Part shown: one piece after another, positions 20,612 through 30,511 of the stretch
How positions within the stretch are numbered: the stretch's first letter is position 1
How the letters are laid out: each line of letters opens with the position of its first letter
Assembly (NCBI GenBank): GCA_017591395.1
Contig: WEDG01000720.1
Span: 1-64,000 of the forward strand
DNA: 64,000 nucleotides
DNA from: Schistocephalus solidus
Taxonomy: Eukaryota > Platyhelminthes > Cestoda > Diphyllobothriidea > Diphyllobothriidae
Reading direction: 5' to 3'
The notes under the pieces: model-generated
Database searches by the model: none
The model's input: only the letters and a program-made list of their open reading frames with translations
What the model was told of the DNA's origin: nothing
Program-made: the position numbers and the translations under genes

Positions 20612-21400
20612 GAAGTCACAAATCGTGCTGCATCGTTCATGGAGGAGAAATGCTGCCAGTCCAATGAGTCCAAAAAGTTATTAATTAAGCTCATATCTTT
20701 AAGGTCAAAAGCATGTTTGGTACGAACGGCGCTAGTCTTTTTCGATGAAACAATCGGAAGGCAGCAGTTAATTATTGTATGGTCACTTTGGAAGAGGCCT
20801 TGCTTAAAATCAACGAAGAGATGAGCTTTGTCGTTTGTGAAAATCAGGTTTAAAATATGTTTGTCTCTTGTTGAAGAACGGACAAGCTGGAACCAATTAC
20901 AAAATTTAATGGTATCGAGGAAAGACTGAAATCTGGGTGGACAAAAGTTTAAAATCCAGTCAATTTCAGGAAAGTGAAAATCCCCAGCAATTATTTTAAT
21001 GTTAAAATTTGACTCCGAAACCAATTTAAAAATTTCACAAAGTTTGCATCATCATCGGATGATGAATAAGGCGCGTTGTAAATATATACGAGAATTGCCT
21101 TCTGCTGGGGCGACAGGATAATGGATGCGAAGCAGTAATTACCAGAGAATGATGCAACATCTAGATCAAATGGGAAGTGCTTAAGTGAATCTTTAATATG
21201 GAGAAAACAACCAACCACCACCAGCACCATGTGGTCTTGACGGTAGAGTTAATACTGGTCTATGACAAGCAAAGAGTCGGAAATTAAGGGATGGGTCCAA
21301 AATTCTGTGACACATATGACAGCGGGCATTAAATCTACAGCAATGGCTCTCAGTTGGGCCACCTTATTTAAAACAGATCAAGCATTAAGTGATATGACAT
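20596..21400 (-). pseudogene. APE-type endonuclease of B1
   Basis: In two frames (20991-21230 and 20596-21024) it shows AILVYIYNAPYSSSDD, the core motif AGDFHFPEIDW, LVRSSTRDKHILNLIFTN and FQSDHTIINCCLP. These correspond to the GDFN-P-IDW, T-LDLIFTN and SDH motifs of LINE endonucleases, which nick target DNA to prime reverse transcription. The N-terminal part towards 21400 is more decayed. Confidence 0.8.
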
Positions 21401-21545
21401 CTAGCGTAATTCGAATATCAAACTAGGGTTATCGTTAGTTATAAAAAAGGAAGACTTGGTGGTGGGGAAGTAAACTGTTGAGAGGAAGGTGCAGGCGGAA
21501 AGTAAAACTGCTGCTGTCTACAATTAGCTAAGCTGTTTCTGCTAA

Positions 21546-22895
21546 CTAAATTAGGTCATTGTAGAGAAACATATTTGAGTGGTATCCATTGAGAGGAAGG
21601 GTATTTTCTGCGTTAGCGAAAATAGGAGGCCTTAAAATAGGATTTTGAGGAATATTGGCATAATATGGGGGGAGAATAAGATTTGAAAATGGAACAAATT
21701 GTTTTGCAAAACAGTTACCACAAAAAATAGAGTTAATAAATTGGAAAGCCTGAGCAGTTGTTTGGTTGAGATATTTGCTATGGAAATTTTGGGTATGTAT
21801 GGTAGACGCTGGAGGGTTAGGAGGTTTCGCAACTGTAATGATGTTTTTCTCTTTGGAACTTAAGTAAGGAGCATACTTAGACTTGCCCATATTATTGATA
21901 AGTTTAGTAGATTGAACAGCTGAGACCGAAGTGGATAGCGTGGAATGGGAACGAGGCGGACTTGAACCAGTTTTGTGGACTAAGTCAAGAGTAGGAATAC
22001 AAGGAAAATAACTTTAGAACGGAGAAGCAGTCGGTTTTAGCATTTTAAGACGGAGTTACTGACATAAAAAGGCGGGCTTACGACATGGCTGATAGCTACT
22101 GCGTTTGAAATTCCTATTCGCGAGGAAGAAGGCGTTAATAGATTCGTTGAAAGAAAAGCGGGTGTTTAAGTTATGGAGTTTTTTGAACCGGGCACTATAG
22201 GAGATTGCTGTACCTTCTCGCTATGGTTTGCATAGCCATGACCAGACTTACGGATAATGGATTGAGAGGCCGAAGACCTATGCGAGAAGAGAGACACATT
22301 CTTTCGCTCCATCGGTGTAAGATCCCGACAAAGGAAACATTTTGCAACTTCTTGATAACGAGAAACGTGACCTCGTTGTGCAAAGATGGAGTCCACCTCG
22401 ATTGGTGAAAAAAGGGTGACTAATATAGGCCAACTTTTGCTACGTGAGAAGAGGCGTTTGGCTTTCCGCTGTTTGGTAGTTGAAACGGCACGAGTACAGG
22501 AAGTCTATGGCAACTTCAATAGGTCGTGTGTCTCGGGAAACATTTTTTTAAAGAAAATTATAATTTCTTTTCTGTCGGTCTAATGTTTCACTGGCATCCA
22601 AATTGATGAGAGAATCCAGAAGCTGACATTCCTGAGAGGGCAGAGCAGAGATGTCACCGTCGAATAAGTTACCAGTATGGAGAGAACTGATCCAATCTTT
22701 AACATTAAATTATTACAATTTTGTAAAGCAGAGAGATCAAGCTGCTTAGCTTTAACAACTGGGTGCATATGCATAGCACTACTGTGACTACTAGATGAAA
22801 CAAAGCAGCGCTTCGGTGCAATGGCTGAGAGCTTGCAACGAGCTGGGAGTTTCGGTCTCATTTTTGCTAAGGGGATGCTTTAATTTGGTCGAACT
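21546..22895 (-). pseudogene. ORF1 of family B (B1 copy), frameshifted
   Basis: Segments are 22580-22861 (RCKLSAIAPKRCFVSSSSHSS, LQNCNNLMLKIGSVL), then the shifted frame GDISALPSQECQLLDSL ... DRQKRNYNFL, then 22166-22396, and 21546-21890 (GKSKYAPYLSSKEKN, KPPNPPASTIH, then an N/F/P-rich tail). The same blocks recur in B5 (57500-58500) and, diverged, in C1 (54644-55476). I recognise no known domain; a nucleic-acid-binding ORF1 role is inferred from position. Confidence 0.65.
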
Positions 22896-22899
22896 TATA

Positions 22900-23744
22900 A
22901 GAAGGTTGGTAGGTGGTCTGGACATTACTTACCGTCTAACTAGGTTACCCATTTGGCCTCCCTTGGCGGCGATAGAGTCAGCAATTTGGCTGATCGCGTT
23001 TTCACATCCCTCTTCGCCGGTGAGTTCACCTACCGGTTAACTTTCTACGGTTGGCACCAGGACAATAAGGCCTTTATTCATTTCCCCTTTATAAGGAAAT
23101 CTTTTGGGTAAGAAATTTCTCATTATTAACTGATTAACGTGCACCGCGGACGTTTTAAATCTTTGGAATATTCCGCAAAAGGCGGACAAATTGCAGTTGG
23201 AATAAGCTTTCGAAAAGGCCTTTAAAAAGGCATGCGACCGACTGTAGAAAATTGGTTTAAAGGCAGCCCAGGGGCACCGTGCTGACGGTAAGTTGATTTT
23301 AATTAACAACGTTGTACACAAAAATTTACTACCTAAAAACATGCGCTTTGTTTACTCACCGTCTCTAATTTCATTGTATTTTCATTACAGGGTGGATACC
23401 TCATGAAACGGCTGAGGGATTGCCGGGTCCATCAACACAAGACTACTGATTAGGAGGCAATTATAAAATTTATTTTTGTACACTTACGCTTGGCATATTT
23501 TTAAACAAAATATATTTTACTTGCTCACTCAGTCTTCCGAGATTCACCTTTTCATTAAAATCTTTTCTAATAAAATGTAATGGGGATCGTTGTTTAACCG
23601 TTAAGCTAGTATGGGCGTCAAAAAAAGGAGTAAGGGGTTTCGCTGTGCGGTTGAAAAACGAGATACGAATTTTAGGATCCGATTCGCGTCCGAATTCGCA
23701 GTCATGGTCGGATCCGATTCGCGTCCGAATTGTTATTAGGGTTA
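22900..23744 (+). pseudogene. Second DUF4806-like module, decayed, inserted in B1 ORF1
   Basis: B5 runs continuously across the site (57440-57480), whereas B1 is interrupted here by about 845 bases. On the plus strand the insert reads LASLGGDRVSNLADRVF, EFTYRLTFYGWHQDNKAF, FIRKSFG, then after a GT donor at about 23109 a stretch KADKLQLE, AFEKAFKKACDRL (with in-frame stops at the gaps) and HRAD. A second predicted intron (donor GTAAGTTG near 23288, acceptor TTTCATTACAG near 23391) joins to GWIPHETAEGLPGPSTQDY and a stop at about 23450. The blocks align in order with LGGRNTDDFVKRIF, FELNFQGRKGKD and ELEAAFVRRLKRSLDAAGKR of the gene at 12781-13607. It is clearly degenerate. Function unknown; probably carried by a transposon. 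Confidence 0.5.
23675..23732 (+). repeat. Two 35-base direct repeats
   Basis: The words GGATCCGATTCGCGTCCGAA occur at 23675 and again at 23710, separated by TTCGCAGTCATGGTC. They lie at the right end of the insertion in B1 and could belong to the terminal region of the inserted element. Confidence 0.6.
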
Positions 23745-24082
23745 GGAAAAATCAGGCAAATAATATTCTGCGACACATGTTTTTCCAAAATTTGCACTAA
23801 GCACCTTTATACGTGCTTGAGAAAACTTCTTAGTATAACAGATCCACCTGACTAATAACGAGGCTATATCGGGTGAAAACGTTGACCCTAAAGGTTCACG
23901 CCTGTAGGAGTGGACGAGCACCACAGGTATAAACAGTTGATAGAGTGTTAAAAATGCAAAGTTTTTATCAAAAAACACGTAGTTATTTAAGCTTTGGATA
24001 AGGAAATCCTTAAAAATTAGAACTTACACTTAGCTTTCAAAAAAGACCTGCACGCCTTGAACTTGACCTTGATACTGGTTTT

Positions 24083-25088
24083 GAAAATCATCTAACGATA
24101 AAATCTGAACCGCTTCCGACGTTTTAGGCATCCTCATTCAATGTTATCATCACCATCGATTTCTCCTTAGAATTAATTTGTAAGCAAATAAGTCGTCTAA
24201 AAAACTCGCAATCTTCGAAGGCTGACAGTATTCAAAACTCTGTTATGCAAAGAAGGCCGAGCTTTCCCCGATTGCTTAGCCATTTATTCTCACATTATAT
24301 TTTAAACGGATTCTTTCCTGACTCATGGAAGACATATATTATTCTTCCAGTCTTCAAGTTGGGATCTCGTTCGGTCGTAAATAATTATGGATGCATTCAC
24401 AAAACCACGGCTCAAGCAAAACGTCTTGAAAAATTATTTTTAATCAAATTCTCGATTTTTGCCTAGAAACTAAGCTTCTAAGCGATGCGCAATATCGTTT
24501 TCAACCTAGAAGATCTTGCGAAATGTGCCATTTAGCTTTTCTTTATCTCGTAACTTCCCTTCGTAATGAGCAGCAGTCAGTGGTTGTGATCTAAATCTAC
24601 TTCGACCTGAGCAAAGCCTTTGACAAGGTACCGCACAGACGTCTTCTGGTGAAACTGGAAGCCCTTGGCATCCGGCCTACTCTCCTTGAATTCATTGGTT
24701 CCTACTTGTCTAACCGGAGCCAGAAGGTCTTAGTAGGTAATAGCTACTCGATGCCTCAGCTGATCATGAGTGGAATTTTTCAAGGCACCGTTCTAGGTCC
24801 CCTCCTCTTTATTCTGTACAAAAAACGAAATTTTAACTCTACGGAAAAATTCACAAAATTTCGTTTACGCTGACGATCCGAAGTGCATTTATTCATTTTC
24901 TAAAGACACCGCCAATAGTTGCGTTGATGAAAATCAACACTGATCTACTTATGCTTTCACGTTGAAGCTGTATTTGGCAGATGTAATTTTCTCCATCCGG
25001 GTGTAGTTTCATGTGTTTTGGCGCCACCAAGCTTCCTGGACCCATAGTATTTCAAAATAGTACATTTTTAGAATGATCACCCATAAGA
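24083..25088 (+). mobile_element. Family B LINE, RT fragment, head-to-head with B1 (copy B2)
   Basis: The plus strand holds the RT: NGFFPDSWKTYIILPVFK (24245-24466), FDLSKAFDKVPHRRLLVKLEALG in a broken frame, IGSYLSNRSQKVLVGNSYSM (24649-24873), SGIFQGTVLGPLLF and a catalytic YADD at 24866-24877. It begins 15 bases from the 5' end of B1 in opposite orientation. It stops at CCATAAGAGACTTA (25088), where F1 begins. Unlike B1, it keeps the palm. Confidence 0.8.
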
Positions 25089-26337
25089 GACTTATGTCAA
25101 CTAATGTAGTATTTGATTGTAAACTAGTTTTCTCGAATTTGGTGACTGTTTTTGTTCTATGAACACAACGATAGCTTTGGATATTAGATCGGTTACCGTT
25201 TTTATTGTTTGGTGCAATACTGGCATGTTTTCATATGTCTGGAAAAATTGCATTTGCTTGAAGTAAAGAGAAAATTTTAGCGGAGAGTATTGGGGCATAT
25301 ATCATTTGGTTAATTATATATGGAGGGATTTTATCAGCCCTATAAGAAACTTGAGTGGCTGTCGGATAACTGTTTTAACTGTTTCTTCACTAACATCGAT
25401 CTCACTAAGGGTACTCCTGGTTAGTTCGGTTGGTTGTGGGATAGGTTCATCTTCTACTGTATGATTGTTGGAGAAGTATTTGTTGAACAGACTCGCTATT
25501 TGTTTTTCATTTGTTATCCTTTGTCCTGACTCTGTGATCATAATTTGAGATCCTGATTTTTTGGCAATTTTTTCTTTTGAAAAATTTAGGCTGTATATCT
25601 TGGGGATTCAAACGCACCGTGTTCTACAGCTTTCAGATTTTTTGTTTTCATTTTGGTAGCTAGGTCATGAATTTCTTTGATTGGTCGCAGTGTGGATAAG
25701 TAACTAACACGGGGGATATGTAGTTGTTTTTTTAGTTTTTTAAGTCAATTTGAGAGAAAATGTGGTATTTTTGGCTTTTTACGCGGAAATCTTTCTTGTA
25801 CTAGGCTAGCTTTACTACTGTTAAGGGTAGAGAAGGTTAATTGCTTCTGTGGGGGATGTTGTTAGAAGGTATGGACTCCAGTTTGAGTCCTGGTCAAGTT
25901 TTCAAGGATTTATGTGACTGATGTTAGAATTTTGTGCTCGTTTAATGTTAAGTGGGAGCAGGGTTATAATTGTTTTGTGAACACTGTCAAACGTTATGCT
26001 GTCATAATGCGTTCATATAGGCCAAATATCATAGGTGAGCATAATGTCGAGTATGTGGTTTCCTCGGGTGGGTTTATCGACTATTTGAGTCCAGTTGTGA
26101 AATGCAATGAATGATAACAGTTCGTTATGTTTAGTTAGGACTGAGTGCTTGATCCGGTTAATTTCTGGGTGGTTTAAATCACCTGTAATTTTCCTATTCG
26201 ACTGACGACGGGCTGGTGTAACCTGCTTGCAAATTCACAAGTAAAACTCAATTTTCCGACGAACCTTCTTTCTTCATTTTCATCTCGCATTGCATTCTAA
26301 ATCAGTTATTCAATATATTTATATGTATGTTTATATT

Positions 26338-26375
26338 CAATGTATCAAACATTAACGTTTATGGTTGATACATTG
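26338..26375. repeat. 38-base near-perfect palindrome
   Basis: CAATGTATCAA at 26338-26348 is exactly inverted as TTGATACATTG at 26365-26375. The intervening bases also pair with two mismatches around an AACGTT centre. It lies in the short unassigned stretch between F1 and D2. Confidence 0.7.
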
Positions 26376-26394
26376 TTCATTTAGTGTGCCCCCT

Positions 26395-26760
26395 AAACGG
26401 GCCACGTGGTAGATGCGATGGACCACACGGGGGCCACACCAGAGCACGGCAGACGTTATTTGGGTTGCGATCCCGTAAAATGCCGAACATGGATGGATAG
26501 CTGTGGCGGCACGCCAAGGGGCGGCTAGGGCCTAGGGGTCACGGCCACGCCAACCACCTGCGCCCTCTCCCATCTCCGGTCTTCTTGACTCTGTCACGAC
26601 ACCGGGCTCAGTGGCGGAGCAGGAGAGCTTACGGTAGATGCAGCACGAGTCTACTATCACTTTAGACTAAATCACACGCAAGTCACCATACTTGCACCAC
26701 CATGCTGTGGAGCGTATGGGTGAACCCCTCAAAATCGACGGTCGAAATATTGTCCATTAA
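26395..26760 (+). mobile_element. Family D 3' UTR-only copy (D2), inserted in F1
   Basis: From about 26535 it matches the last 220 bases of D1 (31165-31385): CCACCTGCGCCCTCTCCCAT, GTCTTCTTGACT and TGTCACGACACCG, followed by GTGGAGC and TCGACGGTCGAA at the 3' end. No coding sequence is present. It separates the two halves of the F1 endonuclease, so it inserted after F1. Confidence 0.75.
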
Positions 26761-27650
26761 GAGGTTAAGGCCAGTAGCATCATTGCTTCATTGAAGAGGA
26801 TAGAAGAGACGTCCGATTAATATTATTTTTGTGGTTCTGAGATTGTATCGTGGCAAAACAACCTTCTCCAGTGAAAGACTCATTTGGAACACCAAGAGCA
26901 CATTGCTTAAGTGTAGATTTAATGTAGATCAAACATCCTTCATGTCGTTTATTTAGGTGGCCCTGTCCATAAAAGGCGTAGTTTACGATAAATAGCGATT
27001 AATTAGATATAAATTCATTTGCCCATGCTTCAGTGATGCAAATGATATCCGGGTTATAAATTTCTATAAAGGATTTTGAGCAATGCTTAGGACGTTGGAT
27101 ACGGAGATGACGGGCCGTGGTGAAAAAACAATTCCCAATGTTGTTTTGCATGTGAAGTGGACTAAAAGAGGGAATTGAGTGATTTCTGGGAAGAATGTTG
27201 ACGGATACGGTGGGATTTTGGTGAAAGGGGTTAGTTTTAAGTTGTGGAGGTGTATGGATTAAGTGGTAATTGTGTTTAAGGGAGATTTCTGCTGTGAACG
27301 TTTAGTGGACTAGGCAGTTGGTTAGATGGTCGTTTAGATCCCACGTAAGTTGAAGATTATAATGTTTCAGGTTGTTGCGATGCCATGGAAGTTGAGTAGC
27401 CATTTTGGTACTGTGAAAACGTGTATTTTTCGGTATGTTTTGTAGGTGAGGAGTTGGGGGTATGCCTAATTCTTCAGTCCTACTGAATCTGTAGAACTTT
27501 CCACGGATGTGTTAGAGTTTGGATAGTTTGGGTGATGAGCTTTTTGTGTTAGTGGTTACTCGTTATTCAGTGTTCCTGTAGTCATAATTGGTTTCACTGT
27601 AGTCATTATACTATTATCTAGCAGGTTATGTTAACATCAGCAACTTACTC

Positions 27651-28867
27651 GTGGAGAAGAATGGACTACACAAAGCCTACGTGGACCTTCGGACTGATGC
27701 CACCAAAGCAGCCTTCTTCAGATGCCGGCGCCTTATACAGCAACGGCTGCGGGAGATTGAGGATGACTGGATGATCCGAAAGGCTGAGGAAATCCAGGGG
27801 TATGTGGACCTCAATGAAATGAAAAACTTTCAAAGCCATCAAGGCCATCTACGGCCCGTGTATCAAGGGGACTGCACCGCTGCTCAGCTCTAACGACACA
27901 ACACTGCTGACAGAGAAATCGCAAATTCTGAAGCGCTGGGCCGAGCACTTCAGAAGTGTCCTTAATTTCTCATCAGCCATCTCCGACGCTGCCATTGACC
28001 GGCTCCCTCAAGTGGACACGAACCATGACCTGGATCTGCCGCCTTCCCTACCAGAAACCATCCGGGCTGTGCAGCAGATTTCCAGCGGTAAAGCACCGGG
28101 ATCTGACGCAATCCCACCGGATGTCTACAAGCATGGTGTGCCCCGGCGGATGGCAGAACTCACAACACTCTTCCAAGAGATGTGGCGCCAAGGAAACGTT
28201 CCTCAGGATTTCAAAGACGCAACCATCGTCCATCTCTACAAACGGAAGGAACCGGCACCTTTGTGATAATCACAGAGGCATCTCGTTGCTAAAACATCGC
28301 CGGAAGATCTTCACCCGTATCCTTCTCAATCGTCTGAACGGTCACATAGAGCAGGGCCTGCTCCCGGAAAGCCAATGTGGCTTCCACTGACACCGCGGAA
28401 CAACCGATTTGATCTTTGCCGCCCGCCAGCTACAAGAGAAGTGCCAGGAGATGCGAGCTCACCTATACACTACCTTCATGGATCTAACGAAAGCCTTTGA
28501 CACCGTGAATCAAGACGGACTGTGGAAAGTCATGCAGAAATTTGGTTGTCCAGAGTGGTTCACGCACATGGTGCGTCAGCTCTATGACGGGATGAAGGCG
28601 CGCGTCACTGACAACGGGACGGTATCCGAAGCATTCGCAGTGACCAACGGAGTTAAGCAGGGCTGCGTATTGGCTCCCACCCTGTTCAGTCTCATGTTCT
28701 CGTCAATGCTGATGGACGCCTACCATGATGAGCAGCCTGGGATCCCTTCCGCCTACAGAACTGATGGGCACCTTCTCAACAGTCGGCGTATACAGGCTTC
28801 GACGCGCGTATCTACGACTACAGTCCATGCCTTGCTCTTCGGGACGACTGCGCCCTTAACACCGTGA
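27651..28867 (+). pseudogene. RT of D1, N-terminal and palm region, frameshifted
   Basis: Frames change at about 27830, 27960, 28250 and 28840. In order: AAFFRCRRLIQQRLREIEDDW; KAIYGPCIKGTAPLLS; LKRWAEHFRSVLNF; SSGKAPGSDAIPPDVYKHG; LFQEMWRQGNVPQDFKDATI; the CDNHRGISLLKH region; LLNRLNGHIEQGLLPESQCGF; TTFMDLTKAFDTVNQDGLW (first catalytic Asp present); and TNGVKQGCVLAPTLFSLMF. The FADD palm motif near 28838-28848 has been destroyed by a one-base loss (now FGTT in frame). An additional 10-20 residue stretch of charged linker precedes block 1. It cannot produce active enzyme. Confidence 0.85.
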
Positions 28868-29913
28868 CGGAGGAGGACATGCAAAGGAGTATGGACCACT
28901 TCGCCGCAGGCTGCGCTGATTTCGGATTAACAATCAGTACAGCCAAAATGATTGTCATGCACCAGCCGCCACCCAGCGCGGAATACAATGCTCCCCGAAT
29001 GAATGTCAACAGTGCTCAACTCAAAAACATGGAAACCTTCACTTATCTAGGAAGCACGCTGTCACACAACACGAGAATCGATGACGAGGTTGCCAAACGG
29101 ATCTCAAAAGCTAGTCTGGCCTTTGGTCAGCTGCAGGTCTCCGTGTGGAATCGCCACGGTATTCACCTGAACACCAAACTGAAGATGTACAAGGCCGTCG
29201 TCTTGACGAAACTCCTTTACAGAGAGGAGACCTGGACCGTCTTCTTGAACCAAGCCAGGAAGCTGAATCACTTCCATCTCAGCTGCCTCTGCAGAATACT
29301 GAAGCTGAGATGGCAAGACAGGATCTCGTATACGGAAGTCCTGGAGCGGACCGGAATCCTCAGCATTCATGCCATGCTGAGGCAACTGCAACTACGAAAG
29401 ATCTGCCACCTGGTAAGAATGGACGACAAGCGACAACCCAAACGTATTTTCTACGGAGATGTCGCTTTGGGTGCTCGCCGACAGGGAGGTCAAAAACGAC
29501 GCTACAAGTACACTTTGAAGAAATCGCTGAAGCAACTGCAAATCAACCCGGCGACCTGGGGGTTCCTCTCCCAGGATAGACTGGCATGGGCAAGATCCAT
29601 GAAGACTAGTTCAGCAATTAATGAGGCCAACCGGATCGCCGCCGCCAAGGCCAAAAGAGCGGCACGAAAGTCACCAGCGCCCCGGACCAAGATCGTCGAC
29701 GCCCAGGCCCTGTCAACATGCCCGCACTTTCAACGCATCGTCCGCGCGCGAATCGGCCTGGTTGGACATCTTCGGAGGCAATGCACCAACAATCCTACAA
29801 TTTCAACTTCTACGTCAAATTCTGCCAACCCTCCTTTGGACTCCCCCAACCTCACTCCTGGCATCAAATCCATTGCTCCCACCATCATAGAGACCACATC
29901 CCTCTTCTCATAG
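28864..29913 (+). CDS. RT C-terminal part of D1 plus first zinc finger, 349-residue open frame
   Basis: The frame starts just past the destroyed palm motif. It contains [108 protein letters not shown] and HLVRMDD. A basic KAKRAARKS linker follows, then a degenerate finger [22 protein letters not shown] in which the second Cys is Phe. It is the longest open frame with clear homology in the window. After about residue 310 the frame leaves the conserved fingers. The MALTEED-type upstream connection is broken. Confidence 0.85.
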   Translation: MTEEDMQRSMDHFAAGCADFGLTISTAKMIVMHQPPPSAEYNAPRMNVNSAQLKNMETFTYLGSTLSHNTRIDDEVAKRISKASLAFGQLQVSVWNRHGIHLNTKLKMYKAVVLTKLLYREETWTVFLNQARKLNHFHLSCLCRILKLRWQDRISYTEVLERTGILSIHAMLRQLQLRKICHLVRMDDKRQPKRIFYGDVALGARRQGGQKRRYKYTLKKSLKQLQINPATWGFLSQDRLAWARSMKTSSAINEANRIAAAKAKRAARKSPAPRTKIVDAQALSTCPHFQRIVRARIGLVGHLRRQCTNNPTISTSTSNSANPPLDSPNLTPGIKSIAPTIIETTSLFS

Positions 29914-30511
29914 CCTGTTACCCTCACGACCGCTTCGCCTTCACTACCACCACCATCACCACCATCAGCAATGGGAACTCTCTCCTAAACTGTCCTCAAT
30001 GCGACCGCACATTCATCTCACGAATCGGCCTGGTCGGTCACTTGCGAATCCATCGTACAGAGACTAGTAAATCAGTGCCTGGAGCACCAACACACAGCAG
30101 AGATCGTCGCCTCCTCTGTCCTCACTGTCCTCGCGCATTAACTCATCGCATGGGCCTATTTGGTCACATGCGCATCCATGATAGCGGAATTCACCACAAT
30201 GCCGAAAACACCGATAAATCATGCACACCCTCCGCTCCTGTCATTCTTACCACCACTGCCAGCACCACTACCATGAATGACAGACCCCAGTCTCTAAAGA
30301 TTTCTCCTGTCGAAAATGCGCCCGAAACTATAACCTACGCATCGATCTGGTCGGTCACCTGCTAATCCATCGCGCGGAGGTTGGTGAACCACTGCCTGGG
30401 GCTCCGACATACATTCGCCGCGCCCGACTCCACTGCCCTCACTGCTACCGCACATTTACACACCGCATGGGCCTATTAGGACACATGCACCTCCACGACA
30501 ACCTGCGGTAA
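29718..30511 (+). pseudogene. C2H2 zinc-finger array at the 3' end of D1
   Basis: At least four more fingers follow the degenerate first one. Finger 2 is [21 protein letters not shown] and finger 3 is CPHCPRALTHRMGLFGHMRIH; both lie in the frame 29718-30365. Finger 4 is CRKCARNYNLRIDLVGHLLIH and finger 5 is CPHCYRTFTHRMGLLGHMHLH; both lie in another frame that ends at the TAA at 30509-30511. The linkers repeat the theme GAPT-x-x-R-R-x-R-L-x-CPHC. The fingers probably belonged to the C-terminus of the retrotransposon polyprotein and may bind nucleic acid. D3 retains the decayed last finger and the same 3' UTR, so fingers and UTR travel together. Confidence 0.75.

Larger units (their letters stand above)
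18179..24068 (-). mobile_element. Family B CR1-like LINE, near full length but internally deleted (copy B1)
   Basis: Minus-strand order: 5' leader and ORF1 start (24068-23745), an 845-base foreign insertion (22900-23744), the rest of ORF1 (21546-22895), APE endonuclease (20596-21400), RT (19575-20611), C-terminal part (18934-19535) and 3' UTR ending in GGGCCCTCTTGGCCTTAAAT plus an A/T tail at 18179. The RT palm is missing: at about 19536 the sequence jumps from SGVFF (block 5) straight to AAHICGFISHN (C-terminus). The 5' end is supported by its match to B5 from 57122. It inserted into, or next to, E1. Confidence 0.85.
25095..27610 (-). mobile_element. Family F CR1/Jockey-like LINE, interrupted (copy F1)
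   Basis: From the right on the minus strand: an endonuclease N-terminus (about 26800-27150: RHLRIQRPKHCSKSF, NPDIICITEAWANEF, GCLIYIKSTLKQ), an interruption at 26203-26790 that includes D2, the endonuclease core (about 25900-26203: KITGDLNHPEIN, WTQIVDKPTRGNHILDIML), and an RT linker at 25314-25541 (ITESGQRITNEKQIASLFNKYF, STLSEIDVSEETVKTVI). The RT catalytic part is absent, because the copy ends near 25095 against B2. GDLNHPEIN is the GDFN-P-IDW motif with its last residue changed. Another dead copy, distinct in sequence from A, B, C and E. Confidence 0.7.

Noticed and set aside
29145..29579. 144-residue plus-strand open frame
   Set aside because: Out-of-frame shadow of the D1 reverse transcriptase C-terminal frame.
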